Of a stretch of 64,000 nucleotides of DNA, positions 9,639 through 16,624 are shown in pieces (position 1 is the first letter of the stretch; every line of letters begins with the position of its first letter). The notes beneath the pieces are model-generated. The model saw only the letters and a list, made by a program, of their open reading frames with translations. It made no database searches and was not told the origin of the DNA. The stretch comes from JAWLDA01 sp041686855 (GTDB lineage: Bacteria > Bacillota > Limnochordia > DTU080 > RSA5): NCBI GenBank assembly GCA_041686855.1, contig JAWLDA010000005.1, positions 186,001-250,000 on the forward strand. Direction: 5' to 3'. Made by a program: the position numbers and the translations under genes.

Positions 9639-9673
9639 CCAACATCCCACTCCTTTGTGCAAATATCGTATCG

Positions 9674-10924
9674 CTACATGCCCTCTACGAGCCGTTTCAC
9701 TTCTTCGAGGTGGTCACGATGGGCGACGAGTGTCCGGTTGCCGGCCCGAACGACCACGAGGTCGCGCACACCCACCAACGCGACGGTCTCATCGTCGGCC
9801 TCGCAGTACACGAGGTTCTCCGTGGCGTCGAGGCTATGGAGACGGCCTTTGACGAGGTTGCCGTCTTCATCGGGTTCAAGGAATTCGGCGAGGGCGATCC
9901 AACCGCCGACGTCACTCCAACGAAAGGGCGACCGCACCATCCGCACGTCGTCCGCCTTCTCCATGACACCAAAATCGATTGAAACCTTAGGAAGGGGTTC
10001 CATGGCATCCTTAAGTCGCCCTTGCGCCTCCGCCGACCCATCGAAGTCGGCAACCGAGGTGAGCCGCTCAAAATGCTCCGGCAAGTGGCGCTCGACCTCG
10101 CTCAGAATGGAGGACGTCTTCCATGCGAACATACCGCTGTTCCAAAAGAAGCCCCCCTGGTCAAGGTAGCTTTGGGCGACCTCGCGCGCCGGCTTCTCTT
10201 TGAAGCGCTTAAGCCGGAAGTGATCGATCGGGATCGCGTCGCGTTCGGAGCTGCCGGATGCGTCCTCAGGGCGGGCGGTTTGTTCACCTAAGTCGGCGGC
10301 TCGTTCCCCAGAGCTGACGATCGGTTCACTGGCGGCAGCCACTTCGCGCGCCGCGTCGGCATACCGGCCGTCTGTCTGCGCGCCGGGCGTCAACCGTTCC
10401 CCACTCTCAAGGTATCCGTACCCGGTGGCGGGATATGTCGGCACAATGCCAAAGGTGTAGAGCGCTACGCTCTCCCATGCCGCCTGGGCCGCCGATAGGA
10501 GCGCGGATTGAAAAAGTTGCTTTGGCGAGATTGCGTGGTCGGCGGGGAGCGTCAGCATCACGTGTTCGCCCCAGCGGGCATGTGATAAGACAGCGCCTAG
10601 AGCGACTGCTGCGGACGTATCTCGAGGGAGCGGCTCTCCAATGATGTTCGCGGGCGGCAACTCGGGGAGTTGCTCACGAACGATGGGCACAAATCGCTCA
10701 TTGGTGAGAACGAGGATCCGTTCCGGAGGCACAAGCCCGTCGAGACGGTCAAACGTGTGCTGTAACATGCTGCGATTGCCATAAAGGTTGAGAAACTGTT
10801 TGGGGCGTTCGGCCGTGCTAAGCGGCCAAAAACGAGTCCCGCTTCCACCGGCGAGAATGGTCGCCGAGAGGGGGATGGAGCCTCGGGATTCTACACTTGG
10901 ACATCTCACGGCTCTTTGAGTCAC
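9674..10924 (-). CDS. manC: Mannose-1-phosphate guanylyltransferase
   Basis: Makes GDP-mannose from GTP and mannose 1-phosphate. The nucleotidyltransferase signature ATILAGGSGTRFWPLS is at about residues 21-36, followed by PKQFLNL, GEPLPRDTSAAVALGA, the LPADHAI metal site and FRWSDVGGWIALAEFL. It is about 416 residues long, and the C-terminal isomerase domain of bifunctional enzymes is absent. Between GYGYLESG and RLKRFKEKP there is an extra segment of about 50 residues, rich in Ala, Glu and Ser, that I do not expect in the family. The GTG start at 10924 is uncertain because the spacing to AGGAG is poor; a GTG at 10909 is the alternative. First gene of the manC-manB pair. Confidence 0.92.
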   Translation of the reverse strand: MTQRAVRCPSVESRGSIPLSATILAGGSGTRFWPLSTAERPKQFLNLYGNRSMLQHTFDRLDGLVPPERILVLTNERFVPIVREQLPELPPANIIGEPLPRDTSAAVALGAVLSHARWGEHVMLTLPADHAISPKQLFQSALLSAAQAAWESVALYTFGIVPTYPATGYGYLESGERLTPGAQTDGRYADAAREVAAASEPIVSSGERAADLGEQTARPEDASGSSERDAIPIDHFRLKRFKEKPAREVAQSYLDQGGFFWNSGMFAWKTSSILSEVERHLPEHFERLTSVADFDGSAEAQGRLKDAMEPLPKVSIDFGVMEKADDVRMVRSPFRWSDVGGWIALAEFLEPDEDGNLVKGRLHSLDATENLVYCEADDETVALVGVRDLVVVRAGNRTLVAHRDHLEEVKRLVEGM

Positions 10925-11284
10925 TCCTGAAGAGACTTCAGTTTGCCTCCTTTATTCTCGCCGTGGGATACAAGCCCCTGCGCCCGGAGTACTAACAGGC
11001 GAGCGTCCGGGGACCCTCTTCCAAGGGGAGTCTTTGCCACAGATGAGAAACAATTCATGCTTTGCTCGCCTAATGCCATCGTGGCTGACCAGATGGGTTA
11101 GAAGAGGGCAGGCCTAGGCTATGAGTTAACCACGTTCGGGAGATGCTTGCTCTCGCAACAGCGGATCGTGAGGCGAAACTTTGGTGCCTGCGAGGGCGTT
11201 ATCAGGGTCTCGCTCCACACTTCGTAGCCCGGCTTTGACCGGCTTCGTCCGATTCGCCCTGCGTATCCGGCTTCGTCCGGCTTC
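10925..11284. other. Intergenic stretch without a recognisable gene
   Basis: About 360 bp between manC and nuclease element A. On the minus strand it should hold the manC promoter; an AAAGGAGG lies about 21 bases before the annotated start. Near 11239-11290 there are two to three imperfect copies of CCGGCTTCGTCCG, and the last runs into the first unit of the element. No gene, tRNA or convincing promoter was seen. Confidence 0.6.
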
Positions 11285-11435
11285 GTCCGATAAATGATCG
11301 CAGTCCCTTTAGGCGAGCTCCCATTGGAATAAAGGTTCACGCTCTATCCATCACGAGCAGGGGTTTAGCGAGTAGGTCTCGTTTGAAAGAATGCGTTGCG
11401 GCGACGTTCGCGCAGGGTGCGGGTATTTTTCGGAC
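11285..11435. repeat. Diverged TIR-flanked unit, element A (distal end)
   Basis: Begins GTCCGATAAATG and ends GGTATTTTTCGGAC, so it keeps the inverted ends and length (151 bp) of the canonical 149-bp units while the interior differs. The same diverged unit sits at the outer end of copy B (51440-51587), sharing GGCGAG, GGGTTTAGC and TCGTTTGAA with it. Confidence 0.65.
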
Positions 11436-11570
11436 ACCGAGTAGATCGTTAAGCGGACTTTCAAGCGGACTTTTCAAGCGGATCTCAAATGGACCGACGA
11501 TCAGGGTTTCTCCCCAGGGTTTCTCCTCAGGGTTTCTCCCCAAGCGCCCTCCTTAGCGTTCTCCTCACTT

Positions 11571-11719
11571 GTCCGAAAAGTGCTCGCTATGTTGCGGAAT
11601 TCCGCCATCGAGTGTTTGGGTTGGTGAAGGCACCACGTTGAGCAGGCCGTTCCTTCTCGGCATCGTTGACGGAAGCCTCCCCGGGACCCGGTCGAGGAAG
11701 TACCGGGCATTTTTCAGAC
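11571..11719. repeat. 149-bp TIR-flanked unit A1
   Basis: Begins GTCCGAAAAGTGC and ends GCATTTTTCAGAC, near-perfect inverted repeats of one another. The interior matches unit A2 almost base for base (TGCGGAATTCCGCCATCGAG and GTTGAGCAGG stretches) and matches the three units of copy B more distantly. Confidence 0.85.
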
Positions 11720-11776
11720 GCCCGATGGGTTGGACGCCAGTAGGTCGGACGCCAGTAGGTCGGACGCCCGTGGGAT
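11717..11776. repeat. 15-bp iteron-like tract, element A
   Basis: Four consecutive copies of a 15-bp unit of the form GGACGCC(A/C)GTAGGTC start at 11717, 11732, 11747 and 11762. The first continues straight out of the right inverted end of unit A1. Related but shuffled 15-mers (TCGGACGCCCGTGGG type) occur in copy B. Confidence 0.8.
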
Positions 11777-11872
11777 TCGGACGCACGCTGAGTCAAACAC
11801 CGCTGGGTCGGCGGCCGTTGCAGCGGCAAATCTTAGACCAACGGCAGTTGGCCGACGACCGTACTCTTCGCG

Positions 11873-12021
11873 GTCCGAAAAGTGCTTGCTATGTTGCGGA
11901 ATTCCGCCATCGAGTGTTTGGGTTGGTGAAGGCACCTCGTTGAGCAGGCCGTTCCTTCTCGGCACCGTGGACGGAAGCCTCCCCGAGACCCGGTCGAGGA
12001 AGTACCAAGCATTTTTCGGAC
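11873..12021. repeat. 149-bp TIR-flanked unit A2
   Basis: Begins GTCCGAAAAGTGC and ends GCATTTTTCGGAC. It is preceded by the linker block TTGCAGCGGCAAATCT that also precedes or follows units in copy B. It is the unit nearest the nuclease gene; the conserved leader starts right after it. Confidence 0.85.
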
Positions 12022-12226
12022 CACTCGGGGCTGAAGCCGCTTTGCTGTTGCGTTTTCCTGTGTTACATCACCCTCGGAGCGAGTCACGGGAAGGGTTCTA
12101 TCCGATGGCGAACAAGTGTTTGTGCAAGAGCTGTCGGAGGTTATCTACAGCGGTTCGAGCGCGAGATCACCGAGGGAACCAACCTGCCCGAAGACCAACG
12201 AGTAGGTCGGCAAGGAGGTGGCACGG

Positions 12227-13252
12227 GTGCAGCTGTGGTTGCGGGTGCGGACGATTGACGTTCCAGTGGCGCTATTACTTTCGCGTGCGTTGACGCCCGC
12301 TGCGAAGTTGCTTTGGATCCGATTGCGCTTCGACGCAACGCACAGACGTCAACGTTCTCACGTGCCCGGGCGTCTCGCGAAGCGCACCTGCCTAGCCCGT
12401 TCCACCGTGTATGAGGCCTTGAAAAGAGCCGTGGCCTCGGGATGGCTCGTGCCGCACCGTGATCCGTCGTCGGGGAAACGTCGATGGCGAACGGTCTTAC
12501 CTGCCCTGGACGACCGCACCACGGTAAAAATCCCGGTGGACTTGATCCGGGCGTCCCATGCCCTGCGACCGCAGGCGCTTCTCTGTTACGGACTCCTGCA
12601 GGCGACATCAAGATTCAACGGATTAGCGGGTTTCTTCAAATGGGCTGAAATCAGCAAGCGGACCGGATTGCACCTAAAGACCGTGAAGCGTGCCGTCCGT
12701 GCACTCGCCCAGGCACGCTGGATCGCGATCACCCAAGAGAATCGGCTCGCGCCCATCTGGTTTCGTCTGCAACACGCTGATCAAGCGTACAAGGAGGAGG
12801 TTAAAAGACGCCTAGAGGAGTCGAAATATCGCGGGGAAGCGTTGATGCGGGCGTGCCTCTCTCTGATCAGCGACACACGGGAGTGTGAAGACGGCGCCAG
12901 ACCGGACTTCCTTGAGAATCCGTCCACTGGAGAACGCATGGAGCTCGACCGTTTTTACCCAGTGGATCGCGTGGCTTTCGAGTTCAACGGACGACAGCAT
13001 TACGTCGCCGAGGGACGCTTCTCCAAACAAGACGTGGTCGCACAGCGTAAACGCGACGCCCTCAAGCGGCAAATCTGCAAGAACCAAGAGGTCGCTCTAG
13101 TGATCATCCATGCAGAGGATCTCTCGCTCACCACGATGCGAAAGAAAGTTGGCGACAAGCTGCCACGGAGAACCCTGCGCGGATTTAAGCAGACGATTCA
13201 ATACCTCAAAACCTACAGCCAGCGTTACAGGAAAGCGGCTCGTAGAGAATGA
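12227..13252 (+). CDS. Double winged-helix protein with C-terminal PD-(D/E)XK-like nuclease domain (copy A)
   Basis: A 341-residue basic protein I cannot assign to a named family. Residues about 15-75 look like one winged-helix DNA-binding domain (LTPAAKLLWIRL, then LARSTVYEALKRAVASGWLV). Residues about 100-180 look like a second (LCYGLLQAT, then GLHLKTVKRAVRALAQARWI), an arrangement known from plasmid replication initiators. Residues about 235-300 resemble a PD-(D/E)XK nuclease: ERMELDRFYPVDRVAFEFNG and then RQHY, followed by VVAQRKRDALKRQIC. The candidate acidic residues are the Asp of ELD and the Glu of FEF; the usual lysine is replaced or displaced. GTG start at 12227 with AAGGAGG 8-9 bases upstream. 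Paralogue at 49415 with most residues identical. Confidence 0.8.
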   Translation: MQLWLRVRTIDVPVALLLSRALTPAAKLLWIRLRFDATHRRQRSHVPGRLAKRTCLARSTVYEALKRAVASGWLVPHRDPSSGKRRWRTVLPALDDRTTVKIPVDLIRASHALRPQALLCYGLLQATSRFNGLAGFFKWAEISKRTGLHLKTVKRAVRALAQARWIAITQENRLAPIWFRLQHADQAYKEEVKRRLEESKYRGEALMRACLSLISDTRECEDGARPDFLENPSTGERMELDRFYPVDRVAFEFNGRQHYVAEGRFSKQDVVAQRKRDALKRQICKNQEVALVIIHAEDLSLTTMRKKVGDKLPRRTLRGFKQTIQYLKTYSQRYRKAARRE

Positions 13253-13264
13253 TAGCCCCAGAGG

Positions 13265-13299
13265 GAATTGGTCCCCGGATGGCTATCGGGGACCAATTC
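13265..13299. terminator. Strong hairpin, probable terminator between convergent genes
   Basis: GAATTGGTCCCC (13265-13276) and GGGGACCAATTC (13288-13299) form a perfect 12-bp stem with an 11-base loop. It sits 12 bp after the nuclease stop and just before the end of the convergent small gene at 13314. No T-run follows on the plus strand. Confidence 0.6.
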
Positions 13300-13313
13300 C
13301 AGTTTGAGCGTGG

Positions 13314-13565
13314 TTAGGGCACCGGCGGCGGGTCGCTGGCGGGGAAACTTTGATCGGAGACATTGTCGTAGTCAAAGTGCTTCTCTTGAATATGGTCGTG
13401 CACGTCGCCGGCGAGCGCGTTGAGCTGGTGGCGTGTCTGTTGATCGGAGGGCAAACTGAATTCGTCGATGACGGCGTCGATGAGTTCGTCGATAGTGGCG
13501 TATTCGTTCGCTTCGAATCGCTCTTTAATTGCTTTGACAATCGGGGCGGTGTCGCGCAGCTCCAT
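13314..13565 (-). CDS. Small acidic protein with a C-terminal SFPASDPPP motif
   Basis: An 83-residue protein of unknown function. It is rich in Asp and Glu, with a helical first half (APIVKAIKERFEANEYATID) and a tail DQSFPASDPPPVP. The SFPASDPP tail is one I recall from many unrelated small bacterial proteins, whose role is not known to me. The start is set at ATG 13565 because AAGGGGG lies about 9 bases upstream; the frame extends to 13646 but without a site. It lies downstream of asnB, separated from it by a tract of about ten 9-bp repeats, and converges on nuclease copy A. Confidence 0.65.
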   Translation of the reverse strand: MELRDTAPIVKAIKERFEANEYATIDELIDAVIDEFSLPSDQQTRHQLNALAGDVHDHIQEKHFDYDNVSDQSFPASDPPPVP

Positions 13566-13707
13566 CCGGGAGACCCCCTTTTTTGGGAGAGTCTCCCCCT
13601 GAGGAATGCGCTCCATTCTATTCTGGTGCTCAGACTTAGCCGGCACGTTTCATTGGGTCACGGAGCACACCTGGACACACCTCGAGCACTCGGACACCGG
13701 GAACCCA

Positions 13708-13797
13708 CCCGGACTACCCGGACTACTCGGACTACCCGGACTACCCGGACTACTCGGACTACTCGGACCACCCGGACCACCCGGACTACCCGGACCC
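13708..13797. repeat. 9-bp tandem repeat, about ten units
   Basis: Ten consecutive 9-mers of the form C(C/T)CGGAC(T/C)A lie between the asnB stop and the small acidic gene. Because the period is a multiple of three, every frame stays open across it, which creates artificial repetitive ORFs (Val-Arg-Val or Gly-Leu-Pro runs). Confidence 0.95.
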
Positions 13798-13803
13798 AGT
13801 GCG

Positions 13804-15651
13804 CTATATCCGCACACGCACGTTGTAATGCTCGAGCCAGGTGTTCACCTCGATGAGGTAGGCGAAGAGTTGGGGGCCGGTCATGAGCTGACCAAACCAC
13901 GGTGTGTCAAACGCGTCGTCCTGGGCCATTGCCATCGCCCTTATCTTGTTTGTGTCGATCAACGGCAACAGCGGCGCGCTTGGCTCGTCGAGGATCTCCA
14001 ACAGTCGCGTTCGCACGGCGTCGAGGTAGACGGGGTTGTGCGTCTTGGGGTAAGGACTCTTTTTCCGGTACAAGACCCCTTCAGGGAGCACGCCCTCCAA
14101 CGCTTTGCGCAGAATCCCTTTCTCTCGACCGCCGTATCGTTTCATCGACCAGGGGATGTTCCAGACGTACTCCACAAGTCGATGATCACAGAAGGGGACG
14201 CGTACCTCCAGCCCGGTTGCCATGCTCATGCGATCCTTCCGGTTGAGTAGCGTCACCATAAACCACACGTAATTCAGGTAAAAGATCTCACGAATGCGAG
14301 CCTCTTCGGGTGACTCCCCTTCAAGACGGGGCACTTCGGCGAGGCTCTCTTGGTAGCGTCTTAGGGCGTACTCATGAACCCGCACGGCTGATCGCACCTC
14401 CGGCGAGAGCCAACTCGCCCGATGATCAAGCGCACGACTCCACGGGAACGTATCGGCCTGTAGCATGTCAGGCCGATGGAACCACGGGTAGCCACCGAAC
14501 ATCTCGTCCGCGCACTCCCCCGACAATGACACGGTGAACGCCCGTTTAATCTCCCGACAAAAGAGGTAGAGCGATGAGCTCACGTCGGCCATTCCCGGAA
14601 GGTCCTGCGCTTTAACCGCAGTGAGGAGCTCTTCGGCAAGATCGTGGTTGTCGAGTGTGACCACGTGGTGCGTGGTGCCGAGCGTTTGGGACATGACACG
14701 CACCCACTCAGCGTCAGAATTAGGTTGAAACGCATTCGGCTTGAAGTGGACGTCGTTACCCTCATAGTCGATCGAGTACGTGTGGAGCGGAGCGCGGCCT
14801 TCCCGCTTGAAGTGGTTGGCTGCGAACGCCGTTAGAGCGCTCGAATCGAGGCCGCCGGAAAGAAGCGTACAGACGGGGACGTCGGAGACGAGCTGACGTT
14901 CTACTGAGTCCTTGAGGAGAGCGTAAACGGTACTGGCCGTGGTCTCTACGTCGTCCGTGTGAGGCCGGCTCTGCAACGACCAATAGGGGTACGTGCGCAG
15001 GCCCCTGCGATCAAAGATCAGGGCGTGGCCGGGCTTCACCTCGTGAACGCCACAAAAGACTCCGTGTCCGGGCGTTCTGGCGGGGCCGAGGGCGAAGATC
15101 TCGGCCAGGCCCTCCGCGTCGACTTCGGCTTTGACGCTCGGATGGGCGAGAATAGCTTTAATCTCTGATCCAAAAAGGAGCGAGTGCGCCTGAGGACGAT
15201 AAAAGAGCGGCTTGACGCCCAGGCGGTCGCGGGCCATCACGAGCCGATGCTCGCGGGCATCCCACACTGCAAAGGCAAAGATTCCGTTGAAACGCTGAAT
15301 GCAATCGACGCCCCACTCCATGTACGCCCGTAGCAACGCTTCCGTGTCGGAGTGGCCACGGAAGGTGTGCCCTCGTGCCTGGAGTTCGGTTCGCAACTCA
15401 GCAGTGTTGTAGAGCTCACCGTTGTAAACGAGAGTGTAGTCATGTTCGCCTCGCCGACGGGTCATGGGCTGTCCCCCTCCGGCGGGATCAACGACGATGA
15501 GGCGCCGGTGTGCCAGCGCTACGTGTTCAGAGAGCCACGTTCCACTCGCGTCGGGGCCGCGACTTGCGAGTCTCTCCGCCATGGCTACAACTGTCTCCTC
15601 TTCGTGGGACAGATCGCGCTCCCAATCGATCCAACCGGCGATTCCGCACAT
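13804..15651 (-). CDS. asnB: Asparagine synthase (glutamine-hydrolysing)
   Basis: Converts aspartate, glutamine and ATP to asparagine and glutamate in the cytosol. The N-terminal glutaminase starts MCGIAGW, with Cys2 as nucleophile after Met removal, followed by RRLIVVDPAGGGQP and the YNGELYN segment. The C-terminal synthetase domain has the pyrophosphate loop LLSGGLDSSALTAFAAN near residue 260 and the GECADEMFGGY motif. Length 615 fits the AsnB/AsnO class. ATG start at 15651. The stop is followed by the 9-bp repeat tract. In sporulating bacteria some paralogues act in cell-wall amidation or sporulation, so the exact role is open. Confidence 0.95.
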   Translation of the reverse strand: MCGIAGWIDWERDLSHEEETVVAMAERLASRGPDASGTWLSEHVALAHRRLIVVDPAGGGQPMTRRRGEHDYTLVYNGELYNTAELRTELQARGHTFRGHSDTEALLRAYMEWGVDCIQRFNGIFAFAVWDAREHRLVMARDRLGVKPLFYRPQAHSLLFGSEIKAILAHPSVKAEVDAEGLAEIFALGPARTPGHGVFCGVHEVKPGHALIFDRRGLRTYPYWSLQSRPHTDDVETTASTVYALLKDSVERQLVSDVPVCTLLSGGLDSSALTAFAANHFKREGRAPLHTYSIDYEGNDVHFKPNAFQPNSDAEWVRVMSQTLGTTHHVVTLDNHDLAEELLTAVKAQDLPGMADVSSSLYLFCREIKRAFTVSLSGECADEMFGGYPWFHRPDMLQADTFPWSRALDHRASWLSPEVRSAVRVHEYALRRYQESLAEVPRLEGESPEEARIREIFYLNYVWFMVTLLNRKDRMSMATGLEVRVPFCDHRLVEYVWNIPWSMKRYGGREKGILRKALEGVLPEGVLYRKKSPYPKTHNPVYLDAVRTRLLEILDEPSAPLLPLIDTNKIRAMAMAQDDAFDTPWFGQLMTGPQLFAYLIEVNTWLEHYNVRVRI

Positions 15652-15782
15652 GCTCTATCACCTCGACTTTTGATGCACCTCTCACATTATGTCGACCGTG
15701 AGGACGACGTGCTTCTTTGGCCTAAATTTCTGGGTACCCCGGATCCTCGGCTGGTGCATGCGCCCCTTGATTCGATAGAATA

Positions 15783-15858
15783 AGAGTGACGACGAGAGTG
15801 ACCGAGAGTGACGGATGAGAGTGACGACGAGAGCGAGGCAAGAGTGACGGCAAGTGAG
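15783..15858. repeat. Degenerate short tandem repeat (AGAGTGACG-like)
   Basis: About six imperfect copies of GAGAGTGAC(G/C) lie upstream of the DUF1992 gene, between divergently transcribed asnB and that gene. They are one of many short-period arrays in gaps of this window. Confidence 0.75.
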
Positions 15859-15910
15859 TAGGAACACGAGTTGGGATCTGGGATTCGAGCCCTGAAAGGA
15901 TGGTGCCACG

Positions 15911-16492
15911 TTGGCGCGCATAGGTAGGTGGCCGAGGCCCGAGGAGGAAGGGAAGGACTCGTTTTACGACGATCCGCGGGTGCGCCGCCTCTACGAACAG
16001 GCCGAACAGGTGATTCAGGACGCAGTCTCCCCGGAGAAGATGAAGAACAACCCCTACCACGGCAAGCCTCTCGATCTCAAGTCAAACCCTCACGAAGGGA
16101 GCTACGGTCTCGCGTTTCGCATGCTTAAGAGCAGTGGCTTTAAGTTGCCGTGGATGGAGATGCGAGACGAAATCGGCGCCGAGAAGGAGGCGCTGCATGC
16201 CTTGACGCGCCAGTTCACTGAGCGCCTCGAAGCCCAAGGGTCTCGTCTCGAGGCCCAGCCGCATAAGCGAGCGTTCATCCGCGCAGAGGTCGTGGCCGAC
16301 CAGCGGCAGTTTCACGCTGAACTTGAGGAGCGAGTGAATGCGCTTCGGCGGCGGATCGCTCAGTTTAACTTAGAGGTGCCGGTCCTGCACCAACAACTGA
16401 TCAATGTGCGAGTGGAACAGTTCCTCAATCCGTACAAGGAGCGCATCGATGCCGCCATGGCCCGTCTGGCCGGCGATGAAGATTCGGTTTAG
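15911..16492 (+). CDS. DUF1992 (DnaJ-C28 conserved domain) protein
   Basis: A 193-residue protein with the conserved NPYHGKPLDL motif at about residues 46-55 and the AFRMLKSSGFKLPWMEMRDEI motif split over about 68-88. Both define the domain shared with the eukaryotic DNAJC28 protein. The C-terminal half is predicted helical and charged, with coiled-coil character (HAELEERVNALRRRIAQFNL). There is no J domain. TTG start at 15911 with GAAAGGATGG upstream. The function of the family is not established. It is followed by a short-period repeat before the next gene. Confidence 0.88.
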   Translation: MARIGRWPRPEEEGKDSFYDDPRVRRLYEQAEQVIQDAVSPEKMKNNPYHGKPLDLKSNPHEGSYGLAFRMLKSSGFKLPWMEMRDEIGAEKEALHALTRQFTERLEAQGSRLEAQPHKRAFIRAEVVADQRQFHAELEERVNALRRRIAQFNLEVPVLHQQLINVRVEQFLNPYKERIDAAMARLAGDEDSV

Positions 16493-16495
16493 ATA

Positions 16496-16552
16496 GCAGG
16501 AGCGACTTTAGCAGGAGAGCTTTAGCAAGAGCGACTTTAGCAGGAGAGACTT
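16496..16552. repeat. Short tandem repeat after the DUF1992 gene
   Basis: About four imperfect copies of TTAGCAGGAGAGAC/TTAGCAAGAGCGAC begin right after the stop codon of the DUF1992 gene. Confidence 0.8.
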
Positions 16553-16624
16553 CGAAGCGTTTCGAAGAATGATTACCCAGGAAGTTTCCGCAAATCGCAA
16601 GATTCCCTGGGAGGTTGCAACGGT

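Larger units (their letters stand above)
11285..13252 (+). mobile_element. Nuclease element copy A: TIR-unit leader plus wHTH-nuclease gene
   Basis: A composite unit that recurs, inverted and diverged, at 49415-51587. In order it holds a diverged TIR-flanked unit (11285-11435), short tandem tracts (AAGCGGACTTT x3 near 11451-11485; CAGGGTTTCTCC x3 with period 13 at 11502-11540), two canonical 149-bp units (11571-11719 and 11873-12021), a 15-bp iteron tract between them, and a conserved leader of about 200 bp. The leader contains TTATCTACA (12141-12149, one base from a DnaA box); the nuclease gene follows. Homology between the copies starts near GTCCGAT at 11285 and stops at the nuclease stop codon. 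No target-site duplication or transposase was recognised, so 'mobile' is inference. Confidence 0.6.

Noticed and set aside
12104..12205. Possible short leader peptides in the region before the nuclease gene
   Set aside because: ATG with GGAAGGG exists in copy A, but copy B has a one-base difference and later a four-base difference in length, so no frame is conserved between them.
11730..12293. ORF through the iteron tract and leader of copy A
   Set aside because: It runs across repeats and the conserved leader; single-base and multi-base indels between the copies break the frame, so the region is taken as noncoding.
13658..13900. Val-Arg-Val and Gly-Leu-Pro repeat ORFs
   Set aside because: Caused by the 9-bp tandem tract, whose period is a multiple of three; no start site or domain.
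15880..15900. tRNA-like GGATTCGAGCCC
   Set aside because: No acceptor stem, anticodon arm or CCA context around it; it is ordinary intergenic sequence before the DUF1992 gene.
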